From Scoparia ambigualis (lineage: Eukaryota > Arthropoda > Insecta > Lepidoptera > Crambidae), in assembly GCA_963921215.1 (NCBI GenBank), contig OY992517.1, positions 32,874,357 through 32,938,356 on the forward strand: DNA of 64,000 bases, read 5' to 3'. Positions 23,401 to 35,400 of this stretch are shown here, piece by piece (position 1 is the first letter of the stretch; the number at the start of each line of letters is the position of its first letter). The notes beneath the pieces were generated by a model. That model was not told the DNA's origin and ran no database searches. It saw only the letters and a program-made list of their open reading frames with translations. A program made the position numbers and the translations under genes.

Positions 23401-26400
23401 TCATATCCATTGACGTCTACTGATTGTGGTTTTTCTTTAAGGTAAGATTTGAACTATGTCAGCAATGCTCCCGATATTCCATATGAATATGTAAGTTTCT
23501 TTATTAGAAGCTGGTGATCAACTTTATCGAAAGCTTTACTGAAATCGATATAATTAGAATTTACCTGGCCACCAGCATCAATTCTCTCCATCAAAAAAGT
23601 CACATACTCTACTAGATTGGTGCTAACAGATTTTCCCTTGCAAAAACCGTGCCTTGCTTTTTCGTTGTCTTGCTTTAGTTTCCGATGTGGAAAAACAAAT
23701 TCATTCTTACCAAATCGAGTCCGAAAAGCGAGCATGTCTTCTTGACGAGGGCCTGGTCGCACTTGTCGGCGGGGTCGGGCGGCGGCGTGCCCGCGATGGG
23801 CGCGGGGCGGGGGCGCGCGGGCGGCGCGGGGGCGGCGGGCGGGGGCGCGGGCGCGGCGGGCGGGGGCGGCGCGGGGGCGGGCCGCGCGCCCGCGCCGCGG
23901 TGCTGCCGCCACGCCGCTTGGATACACTCCGCGGCCGCTTGTCTGCGCGCGCGACGCATCCTCTCCAAAACCTGGAATCGATACGTAGGTAAGCATTACT
24001 TCACGGACACTAACGGGGAGCCATCATTTAACCTGCCCTACCTACTAGAAAATTTTAATAACGAAAAATTAAGTAGGTAGGTAATGCTCTAGTCTTGGAA
24101 ATCAGGAAAGACCATTCGGCTTTGGAATTCTTTGCCGGCGCATGAGTTTCCCAGCTCCTATAGTCCTGGGTCTTTTAAGCGAGGCTTGAAACGGCATTAA
24201 TGCACGCCGTGATGAATGGGTGCGCTTGTTACCGTGCTTGTTCTACGGTGAGGAGCGCTCTCATTATTTTGGCCTGTATCGGCTGCTGCTATAACGAGTT
24301 TCTTAAAAATAAAAAGTTTACTAATAGCTTTACTACAATGAAGGTACGTTGCACTGACCTGTCTCATGCCCTCGCTGAGAAACACGTGCCGCTTGCCGAG
24401 CGCCCAGCGCACGGCGGCGGGGGAGGCGGGCGCGGGCGGCGCGGCGGCAGCGGCCACGGCGCGCAGCACGCGTGCGCACCCCGCGCCCGACTCGCGCTCA
24501 CCCGCGCCCCACGCGCCCGCCCCCGCCCCCGCCCCCGCGCCCGCGCCCGCCCCCGCGCCAGCGCCCGCGCCCGCGCCCGCGCCGCCGTTGCGCCCGTACA
24601 GCGCGCGGTAACGACCACTGAATGCGCGGAACCGCATGCGGTGCGGGTACCCGCTCGCCATCAGCTGCGCCGTTTCCAAGATCTGCAGCGCTCGAACCTG
24701 TGAAGAATCAATTTGTTTTAACTATATAGGCTTATTGATTATTTTTTACAATATGAATGCCAACAATGCAGAAGGTAAAGTTTTTTTTATTCGAATCGAG
24801 AATTAAAAAAACTGCACCTTCTTCTGCTTTGATGGCATTCATATTGTGTAAACTTCTAAAAGTTTTTGACATGAGTACTTACCTATATCTAATTATAAAG
24901 GTGTATTATGAATATTTAAATATGCCGCGTGAGCCGTGCGTCTGTTTATTGGTGTGCATTGTAACCGCGTCGCGTAGCAGCGAAAGAATACAACCACCCC
25001 CTCTCTTCCCTTGGGTGTTGTAAAAGACGACTAACTGACTACAGACTGTACATACATCCAACAGCTTATAGCGGTGATGGGCTCACCACCTGTCACGTTG
25101 AGCACATGTGCAGCCGCTATTTGGTGAAAAATGGACTATAGCAGAGGATTGCTTTTGCGGACCTCATACCCTTCGGGGATAATAGCCGTGATTACATGTA
25201 ATTATGTGCGTTGTAACCTGCTTGGCGACGGTGGCGCGCTCGAACAGCATGGGCGGCCTCAGTGGCGTTTGGCGCGCAGGCAGCGCACGAAGTGCGGGCG
25301 CGCGTGCACCAGCGTGCGCAGCAGGTTGTCGAGGCGCGTGTGGAAGTCCTGCGTGAGCGTGGACGCGGGCGCCGCCTCCAGCGCCGCGGCCGTCGGCGAC
25401 GCGCGGAACTGCGCGCCCGCCGGCCCGCCCAGCGCCGCCAGCGCCTGCCCAATGCCCAACACACACACTCTCTAATATCTGTCATACCTTCAACTCCTCA
25501 CACTGAACACGCTAGCTTTTTTATCGCGCCAGATTTACAAAAGCTACAAATAACCCTCGAGAGAATCTTTTTTCCCAACCAAGTGTCTAAGGATAAACGA
25601 TTTTTTAATCGATATCAAATTTTCGGTGGTGGGGCGCTTATATTTTTTAATTTGAAATGACAAATTGTATAATTGAACCATTCTACGTTAAATTCCAAAA
25701 GAAACGGATGATGAAAACTGTTAATCTCCTTTGATGTGAAACGACGGCGGCCGTCAAGGACACACGTGAATTGTGAATTGTGTTGTTGAATTGTGATGGT
25801 GTAGCCCCATCAGTGGGCAGTGGGCCGAGCAGTTACAACCGCGCTGAGGCGGTACTGCCGGGTGAGGTGATCATCACAATTTTAAGGGGGAGATCGCCCT
25901 TAAGGGTAGTCCTGATAGTATAGGGCAATTCTACTCGCCACTAACGACCAGGAGACGCTCCCTGACCGCAGTCACCACCAGCCGGGGGCGCGGCCTAAGG
26001 CCGATAAACTGCCTTCTTCGGGAAAGATTATATGTAAGTCATTCATTTGTTAATTTTAATTAGTAGTAGGTCCACCTTAGATTTAGTTAACGGAGTTATA
26101 CAGCGAGGTCAGCGATCTGGGCTCCTGTATTATATTTTTTTATAATACTTTTAGTGTTGTTTTCTTTCGTACCTTCAGTTCGGCGCCGAAGAGATGTGTA
26201 GCGAAGCCGAACTCGCAGGTGCGCGTGTCGAAGGCGGCCAGCAGCTCGTCGGGCACGGCGTCGCGGTTGGCGTCTAGGAACTCGGCCGCGTCGTACGCCA
26301 CGTCCCCCGCGTAGTGGCGCACCACGAAGCGCCGCGCGTGCGGCGGGCGCGCCTCGGCCAGCCGCGGGTGCGCGCGGTGCGCCGCGGCGATGCGCGCCAC

Positions 26401-29400
26401 GTACTGCTCGGGCGAGCCGCGCGCCGCGCACTCCGCGTCCAGTGCCGCCAGCAGCCCGCCGCGCAGCGACGACACCAGGTCGATGCACGGCACGTTGTCC
26501 ACGTAGTCCACCTCCAGCGCGCACTGCACGCCCTCCTCGCGGCACGACTCCGCCGACGACTTGAACACGTGCGTGTTGTAGAAGTGCTGCATCGTCTCCG
26601 CGCACAGGTTGGCGCACAGGTGCTCGAGCCGCGACGGCGCCGCGTCCTCGAAGCCGAACATGTCCAGGATGCCGACGAAGCCGTCGGTGGCGTGGCGCAC
26701 GGCGTCGTTGAGCGCGGCCATGGAGCGCGCGCCGGCCCGCGAACGGCCGCCGCCGCCGCCGCCGGCGCTGGAGGCGCGCCGCGACTGGTTGTGCACCGAC
26801 TCGTTGGAGTCGGAGCTGAGCGTGCCGAGCGTGGAGCCGAGCCGCTTGAGCGAGTTGGCGCGCCGCACGATGGTGGCGACGGTGCGGCAGTAGAGCGCCT
26901 TGGCGAGCGCGTCGCGCGCGGCGGCGGCGGCGGGCGCGCTTGCGGGCGCGGCGGGCGGCGCGGGCGGCGGCGCGGCGCGCGGCGGGCGGCGCGGCGCGGT
27001 GCGCGTGGCAAGCCCCCGCAGCAGCGCGGCGGCGGGCACGCCCAGCAGCGCGGCGGCCGCGGCCAGTTCGGCGTCGCCGGCGGGCTCGGCGCCGCCGCTG
27101 CCCTCGGCGAAGTGCACGTTCCCCAGCAGCAGCACGGCGGCGAGCACGCGCACTACGTCCAGGAACGGGATGCCCAGGATGCCGAGGCAGGTCTTCCAAG
27201 CGTGGAATCGCGCCGCGTCCTCCGGTTCCTGCCGCCGATGGTGGGGCGAAGCGAGGTACCTGCATTTAAAGAAATAAAATACCTTTATTGCCAATATTAC
27301 GACGACATATTTTAGCCCACCGTTTATTACTTTTTTTAAATTGATATAGTGCTAACTCCTACGTAACTATGAGGACAATTTACATACAAACATCATTTTC
27401 GTTTCCCGGCGGGGTAGGAAGACCACAATTTTCTATTTGCTGCGATTCTGCCACACTGGCTTAATATAAAATATTAACGTTTATGAATAGGCACCTGATG
27501 TCCTGCGCGGAGTAGCCGTCGAGGTGCAGGCGCGTGCGCTCGTCGGGCGTGAGGCCGGCCAGCATCTGGTAGAAGATGTGGTAGTTGCGCTCGCCCGGCG
27601 GCGGCCGCACCACGCGCGTCTGGTCCAGGAAGTAGCAGTGGATCTTGGTGCGGTACAGCGCGCCGTCGGTTACCTGCACCTCGATGAAGTGACCCTGAAT
27701 CGAAGCACCTCATGTTTATTTATCTTCCTTAGTTTGTAACACAACAGACTGTGTAATTGTGTGTTATACTGACGATGCGGCTGGAGTGCGAGTTGGCGGC
27801 GGTGGCGGCGGCGCCCAGCGAGCGCAGCACGGTAAAGGCGGCGGCCAGGTGCTTGAAGGCGTCGGTCTCGGGCCCGCCGCCCGCCACGTCGAACAGCCGC
27901 CGCAGCAGCACCATCGACGCGTACGTCTTGCCCGACCCCGACACGCCTGCGACCACCAGACCACTCGTTACACGACACCAAACCAACACCAAAACAGAAC
28001 TACAAACTTTAGGGACAACATTAGGGACCGTTACTTTTCAAATATATCTGTATCGTTGAACGGGGAATCTTTTGAAACGAGTGTAACATTGTACACACCA
28101 ACTAACACACCCATGGTCCTAATTTGACACTGCCTTCGTCTGTAAAATAGCGGTACTGAGACAGCTAGCTACATTAAAGATGCCTAAAACAAAAGTGACA
28201 CCCATTGAATATTTATTCTAAAGTGTGATCGATGAAACTCAGTATGCAAAAGTAACCTCCGTTCCATGTTAAATAAAATACCTCGAGCTCCTCCGGGCTT
28301 CGGGCCCTTGGTCCCTGTGCCGTCGTAAATTCATTGATTTGGAAAGGCCTTTATAATTTACAGCTTATGGTTTTAGAGAAGTTTCCTCTCGCGTACATTT
28401 AGGATGTGGACTGAGCTGTGCCAGGTACCTTTAAAGGTGTATCTTTAAAACATGATATTTTATGAAAAGAAAAATCTTTTTTACTGCATCGGTATTATCT
28501 CAATGATATCTCTGGTTTTAATACATCCATAAGACAGTAAGTATATACATCAGGCGGGTGGGCCTTACATTGACATCTGAATAAAAAAAACAGCTAAGTC
28601 ATAAGAGGTATAAGATAATATACAGGTTGTGGTCATAGAATTAAGAACGGCTCGTACCGAAAACAATAACTAACCACGAAACACTTGTCCTTGTTTAGAT
28701 CCATACCATTCCGCTTACACCAGGCCACCAAACCGTCAATGTCAGCCTGCAACAAGGCAGCATCAGAGCTTGAATTGACGGGCCTGAAAAGTTTAAGGTC
28801 GTCGGCGTATAGGTAGCATTTAGAGAAGCGGAAACATGACTGAATATCGTTGACGAAAATGTTAAAAAACAAAGGACCCAAGTGGGAGCCCTGAGAAACT
28901 CCTGATGAAACCACAAAAGAAGCCGAAATAGTCACAACAACAGGCAATCGCTGGAGAATGAGGTGACGGATCCGACTTATTGAAGACTGATGCAAAATAA
29001 TCAGCGAAAAGATTGCAAATATCCGGCCCATTCGATGCAGTCTGATAACCATTGCTCACTTTCGATGGAATTGAGGTATTTTTACCTTTGCGCTTATTCT
29101 TTATAAAAGTCCACACTAGCTTCGGGTTTGACTTTAACGAATCCTCCATACGAGCCAAGTATAAAGCATAGGAAGAAGACAACAGCGAATCACACCTTTT
29201 TCTAAGGAGTTTAAACGTTAAAACATCACGGGGGTTATTATTGTATTTCCGCATTCTAACACGATATTTATTTTTTTCTTTAAGGGACCTTACTAAAGAC
29301 GTCGTAAACCAACAAGGGTATTTCATGCTGCGTGACCTAGATTTTGAAACGTATTTCACGATCAAACTCCTTACCGTGCTATAAAATACTCCAGCATCTC

Positions 29401-32400
29401 ATCAACAGACCCACAACCACAAAGTAACTCCTTCCAATTGATAGTGTCCAAATCTTTAATGACACTGGTATATAGTCGGCATTGCGAAAACAAAATCTGG
29501 CTTCATTATTGGGTGACAAGGCGTCATTACATATGTAAGGGATTGAAAAGCTCTTTGGAGGGTGCAGCGAGTCCACGATAGACAAGGGGTCAGGAATGAC
29601 AGCAATATCGGCGACTGCTATGTTGCACAAAATTAAATCCAAAATTTTCTCTTTGATATTAGTTATGCCATTGTACTGTTTAAAATTATTAAGGGAAAGA
29701 AAATCTGTTAACATATTATGTAGTTCGCTGTCCGAGTAACCTGGGAAAAGATCATTACACGAGCCCGCAATCCATGACATACTGCTTAAATTGAAGTCAT
29801 CCACTATGAGCGTATCGCCGACCAATTCATCTAAAACACGGTTACAATTGTCTATAAAGTGTTTCAAAATATGTTTTTGAGTAGGAGGTGGCAGGTATAC
29901 ACCGCAAATGTTCAACTTCTCACTAACACTCCCGACACACACCCACAAGTCCTCACAGTCAGATTCGCATGAGTAAAGTCGTACTGAGTTAAGTCGTTTA
30001 GTGACAGCGATTAACACCCCTCCACCATTCTTTGAAGGATGGAACCCACTGCTTTGGCGATCACGCCTGTACACATTGAATCTATTATCAAGAACTAGGA
30101 CTATCATTACACCGGCTCTGTGAGCACCTAATTTTATTTTAATGAAATATTTTTTTTATAAGTACTGAGGTAGATTCAAACAATGGCCAAGTTCCGAAGA
30201 GGCAAGAAGGATTTAGTGGATATGTGCGTGTTAGGTGAAGCATCTTCATCAAGAGATAAAAAATATAAAAAATAGACAAGGTTAGTGTTAGGTTAACAGG
30301 CATTTACTGACTGCGCGTGCTCCATCTTCGTCCTCATTATCACTTTCCAACACGTGAATGTTTATCTTTTTGTCATAATATTTTAATACTAAAGTATTGT
30401 TTTTGATCTTTTTATAATTTTAAGGTACTACTTACTAGGTACAGAAATACTTTTTGTTCTCCGTGATTTTGCATGAAACCATGCATTTGCATTTTATTAC
30501 AATACTTTGAAGAAAGAAATTGTTTTATTTAACTGTTCAACCTATTGTATTGTTTTGTCTGTTCACGAACAAAACTACTCTAAAAGACAGTTATGTGTTA
30601 AAGATGCGTATGTTACTGCGTTTATACTTAGTTCCACTAGACCATTTTTATAATTGTGTGGCTGAATACTAACCTAAAAGACGACTAAGTAACTGAACGG
30701 CGATATAGCGTAGTATTGCAAATATTTTTCAATACTGCATCATAGATTTTAGAGCAGTTGAGTAAATAAGCCGTTTTTAAGCGTAGGATGGAAATCAGTA
30801 CTACGATATAATACCGCAAAGGTATACTAAACCGTGTTTTAATGTATGATATTAGAAGTGCATTATAAGGTTGTGCTACGGCTAAGTGATTATTTAATGG
30901 TTTTAAACTACATTGTTCCCGCCAAAGCCGGGACGGACTCAGCGGTTGTTGACGACCGCGTCCGCCTGTCTGCCGCGGCGCCACCGCTGCGCGAGCCGCC
31001 GCCGCTAGCTTGGTGAGCCGCGCGCGCGACCAGTCTTTTTGCTAGCTAATGCGAGACGCACACAAATTACGCGCGCTGGTATCTACCCTTATTATAGTGA
31101 CTCCTGAACCTAAAGTGAAGAGCTCGACCTAAACGCCCTTAACCAGTGCCCCTAGTGAACTGTTTAGTGAAGTGACTGTGCGCCAGGAACCAACCTACAT
31201 CGCCGCCCCTCAAGCCTCGCCGCCCGTGGTCAGCTCGCACGACGGTTCCTGACTCATCATCCCTGTAAGTACATCCTTCCTTCAGCCTTCCTGCCTTCAG
31301 CCCATTAACTCCGCCGCATGTTGGTGCCTTAAGCGCCAACATACATATTATACCTTTATATCAATGTTTTCTGTACAGATAGATGCTACACAATGTCTTC
31401 TACAAAACCCAATTAATAGAACTGCAATTATTCTCATAGAACTAAAGAATCACAATTTCGCGCCTTTTTTGCATTTTTCTCAAAATTTACTTTTTGCACT
31501 CAGCCGTGTTCTTTGGTATGAAGGCAGTACAAGAAAGCAGAGGATGTAATTATCAAAGCGCACGAATGTCATACGACGTTTTATAACATATTTGCGAGGA
31601 AAACACATTTTCTGAAAATAACTGCGTGTTTTTGTTGTTTTTCTAGTGTATAAATCTTTGGTAAGCCAACATGTATTTTTCTTTGGACTTAGATGGTAAT
31701 AGGCTGTCAATAACATTTTGTGCTTCAATTATTATTTCCGGTGGTGTAGACTGTAAATTTAGTTCTTCATTACTAAAACTAAACATATTTATTTTTAAAC
31801 TTTCAAGGTAAAAGGCGACTAACGGACTAAAGACTGCACATACCTCTAACAGCATAGAGCGGCGACGGGCTCATCAAAATAATACTACCAACCCCTCCCT
31901 TCCCTTCGGTGTCGTAAAAGGCGACTAACGGACTAAAGACTGCACATACATTCAACAGCATAGAACGGCGATGAGCTTATCAAAATAATACTACCTACCC
32001 CTCCATTCTCTTCGGTGTCGTAAAAGAACTAACGGACTAAAGACTGCACATACATGCTACAGCATAGAGCGGCAATGGGCTCATCAAAATAATACTGCCA
32101 ATCCCTTTCTTTTCTTGGGTTTCGTAAAAGGCGACTAACGGACTAAATATTGCACATACAGCCAACAGCATAGAGCGGCAATGGGCTCATCAATATATTA
32201 CTACAAACCCCTCTCTTCCCTTCGGTGTCGAAAAAGGCGACTAACGGACTAAAGACTGCACATACATCCAACAGAATAGAGCGGCGATGGGCTCATCAAA
32301 ATAATACTACCAACCCCTCTCTTCTCTTGGGTGTCGTAAAAGCGACTAACGGGCTAAAGGCTCCCACCTATTTGTCCATAGATTCAAACGATTAGGAACT

Positions 32401-35400
32401 AATTTTTAAATTACATTACCGCACTAGTGCGTAGCTTATTACATTACGATGCTGAAATCGGTGTAATAAGAGCCACTTAACGAGCAAATGTGTTATAATA
32501 GTACATTATGATATTAGTGCGGTAAGTTGAAAATTACAGCAGAGGCGATATTGCTGGCCCGAGCCGTAGGCGAGGGCTACAAGAAAGCAGAGGCTGTAAT
32601 TATCAAAGCGCACGTATGTCATACGACGTTTTATAACATATTTGCGAGGAAAACACATTTTCTCAAAATGACTGCGTGTTTTTATTGTTTTTCTAGTGTA
32701 TAAATCTTTGGTAAGCCAACATGTATTTTTCTTTAGACTTAGATGGTAATAGGCTGTCAATAACATTTTGTGCTTCACTTATTATTTCCGGTGGTGTAGA
32801 CTGTAAATTTAGTTCTTCATTACTAAAACTAGACATAATTATTTTTAAACTTTCAAGGTAAAAGGCGACTAACAGACTAAAGACTGCACATACCTCTAAC
32901 AGCATAGAGCGGCGACGGGCTTATCAAAATAATACTACCAACCCCTCCCATCCCTTCGGTGTCGTAAAAGGCGACTAATGGACTAAAGACTACACATACA
33001 TTCAACAGCATAGAACGGCGATGGGCTCATCAAAATAATACTACCAACCGCTCCCTTCTCTTCGGTGTCGTAAAAGGCGACTAACGGACTAAAGACTGCA
33101 CATACATGCTACAGCACAGAGCGGCGATGGGCTCTCCAAAATAATACTACCAACCCCTATCTTTTCTTGGGTTTCGTAAAAGGCGACTAACGGACTAAAG
33201 ATTGCACATACAGCCAACAGCATAGAGCGGCGATGGGCTCATCAAAATAATACTACCAACCCCTCTCTTCCCTTCGGTGTCGTAAAAGGCGACTAACGGA
33301 CTAAAGACTGCACATTCATTCAACAGCATTGAACGGCGATGGGCTCATCAAAATAATACTACTAACCCCTTTCTTCCCTTCGGTGTCGTAAAAGGCGACT
33401 AACGGACTAAAGACTGCATATACATTCAACAGCATAGAACGGCGATGGGTTCATCAAAATAACACTACCAACCCCTTTCTTTCCTTGGGTGTCGTAAAAG
33501 GCGACTAACGGACTATAGACAGCACATACATCCAACAGCATAGAGCGGCGATGGTCTCATCAAAATAATACTACCAACCCCTCTCTTCCCTTCGGTGTCG
33601 TAAAAGGCGACTAACGGACTAAAGACTGCACATTCATTCAACAGCATAGAACGGCGATGGGCTCATCAAAATAATACTACCAACCCCTTTCTTCCCTTCG
33701 GTGTCATAAAAGGCGACTAACGGACTAAAGACTGCATATACATCTAACGGCATAGAGCGGTGATGGGCTCTTCATAATAATAATAGGTACCAACACCTCT
33801 CTTCTCTTGGGTGTCGTAAAAGCGACTAACGGGCTAAAGGCTCACCATCTAAGCACTTGTGCAGACTGTGCAGTTGTTTCTTGCTGAAGCGTAGACTGTG
33901 TGGGCGTGGTCTGTGTTGTCCATAGATTCAAATTATTACTAATTTTACATTACCGCACTAGTGCGTTATTACTAATTTTACATTACCGCACTAGTGTGTA
34001 ATAAGCTACATTACGATGCTGAAATCGGTGTAATAAGAGCCACTTTACGAGCAAATGTGTTATAATAGTACATTATGATATAAGTGCGGTAAGATGAAAA
34101 TTACAGCCGAGGCGATATTGCTGGCCCGAGCCGTAGGCGAGGGCTACAAGAAAGCAGAGGCTGTAATTATCAAAGCGCACGTATGCCATACGACGTTTTA
34201 TAACATATTTGTGAGGAAAAAAAATATTAGAAAATGACTGCGTCTTTTGTCGTTTTTCTAGTGCATGAATATTTGGTAAGCCAACTTATATTTTATATTT
34301 TTAGAGCGGCGATGGGCTCATCAAAATAATACTACCAACCCCTGTCTTTCCTTGGGTGTCGTAAAAGGCGACTAACGGACTAAAGACTGCACATACATCC
34401 AACAGCATAGAGCGGCGATGGGCTCATCAAAATAATACTACCAACCCCTGTCTTTCCTTGGGTGTCGTAAAAGGCGACTAACGGACTAAAGACTGCACAT
34501 ACAACCAACAGCATAGAGCCTAGATGGGCTCATCAAAATAATACCACCAACCCCTCTCTTCCCTTGGGTGTCGTAAAAGGCGACTAACGGACTAAAGACT
34601 GCACATACTTCCAACAGCATAGAGCGGCGATGGGCTCATCAAAATAAAACTACCAACCCCTCTCTTCCCTTGGGTGTCGTAAAAGCTACTAAAGGGCTAA
34701 AGGCCTATGTTGTCCATAGATTCAAATGATTACTAATTTTTAAATTACATTACCGCACTAGTGCGAAACTTATTACATTACGATACTGAAATCGGTGTAA
34801 TAAGAGCTTCTTTACGAGCAAATGTGTTATAAATGTCTTTACAGCGTTTACATTGCATGGATACTGCTTCGTCCATGGTATTAGGGCAACCTGCACACTC
34901 AGATGAGCGCTTGGCCGACATTTTGTTTTCTTCCCTTCACTTTAAAATTCGAGAATGTTTTCTGGTGAATCAAAACCGAAATTTAAAATAACAAAAAGTC
35001 TTTAACAAAAACAGCAACAAGAAAAAACAAAAAATAAATATAATTCAAAAAAATATCAATAAGTCAATTTGCGGAATGGTTCGATCTGCGGACTTTGTCG
35101 ATTTGCACCCGAAACTGCGCCAACAGACCAACGGGTCGTTAGACTAAGCGGCTAAAATGTTTATCACTAGGCAGCTTAGACAATTAGCGTTTCGTACGTT
35201 ATAGGTTCGAGTATGAGATGAGGTCAGGACAAAATGTTTTCTAAACTGTACTACCTTCACTTCCTAAAATACACTGTTTAGGTTTTGATTTATCAAAAAT
35301 AGGAAAGTATTTAAACACAGTTTTGGCACACCAGCACAGCTTTATCACTTATAAGGAGTTTAATTCGCTCAAGTCCGCCACTACTTTGTTTATCACAGTT

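Larger units (their letters stand above)
31526..34835. repeat. Higher-order nested repeat complex in intron 4
   Basis: The order P-Q-S repeats: P is a hairpin element (TTACCGCACTA ends); Q is a fragment of about 280 bp of a tyrosine-recombinase gene on the minus strand; S is an array of 106-bp units. Q1-S1 is at 31526-32365, P2-Q2-S2 at 32380-33845, P3-Q3(short)-S3 at 33918-34700, and P4 at 34740-34835. Copies differ by scattered substitutions. Confidence 0.8.

Noticed and set aside
26096..27315. Long open frames on the plus strand and in the other minus frames across exon 7
   Set aside because: The block is 75-80% GC, so stop codons are rare in all frames. Only one frame shows myosin motifs and correct splice phase.
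31809..34700. CRISPR-like array
   Set aside because: Units of 106 bp are contiguous with no unique spacers, and the setting is an insect intron.
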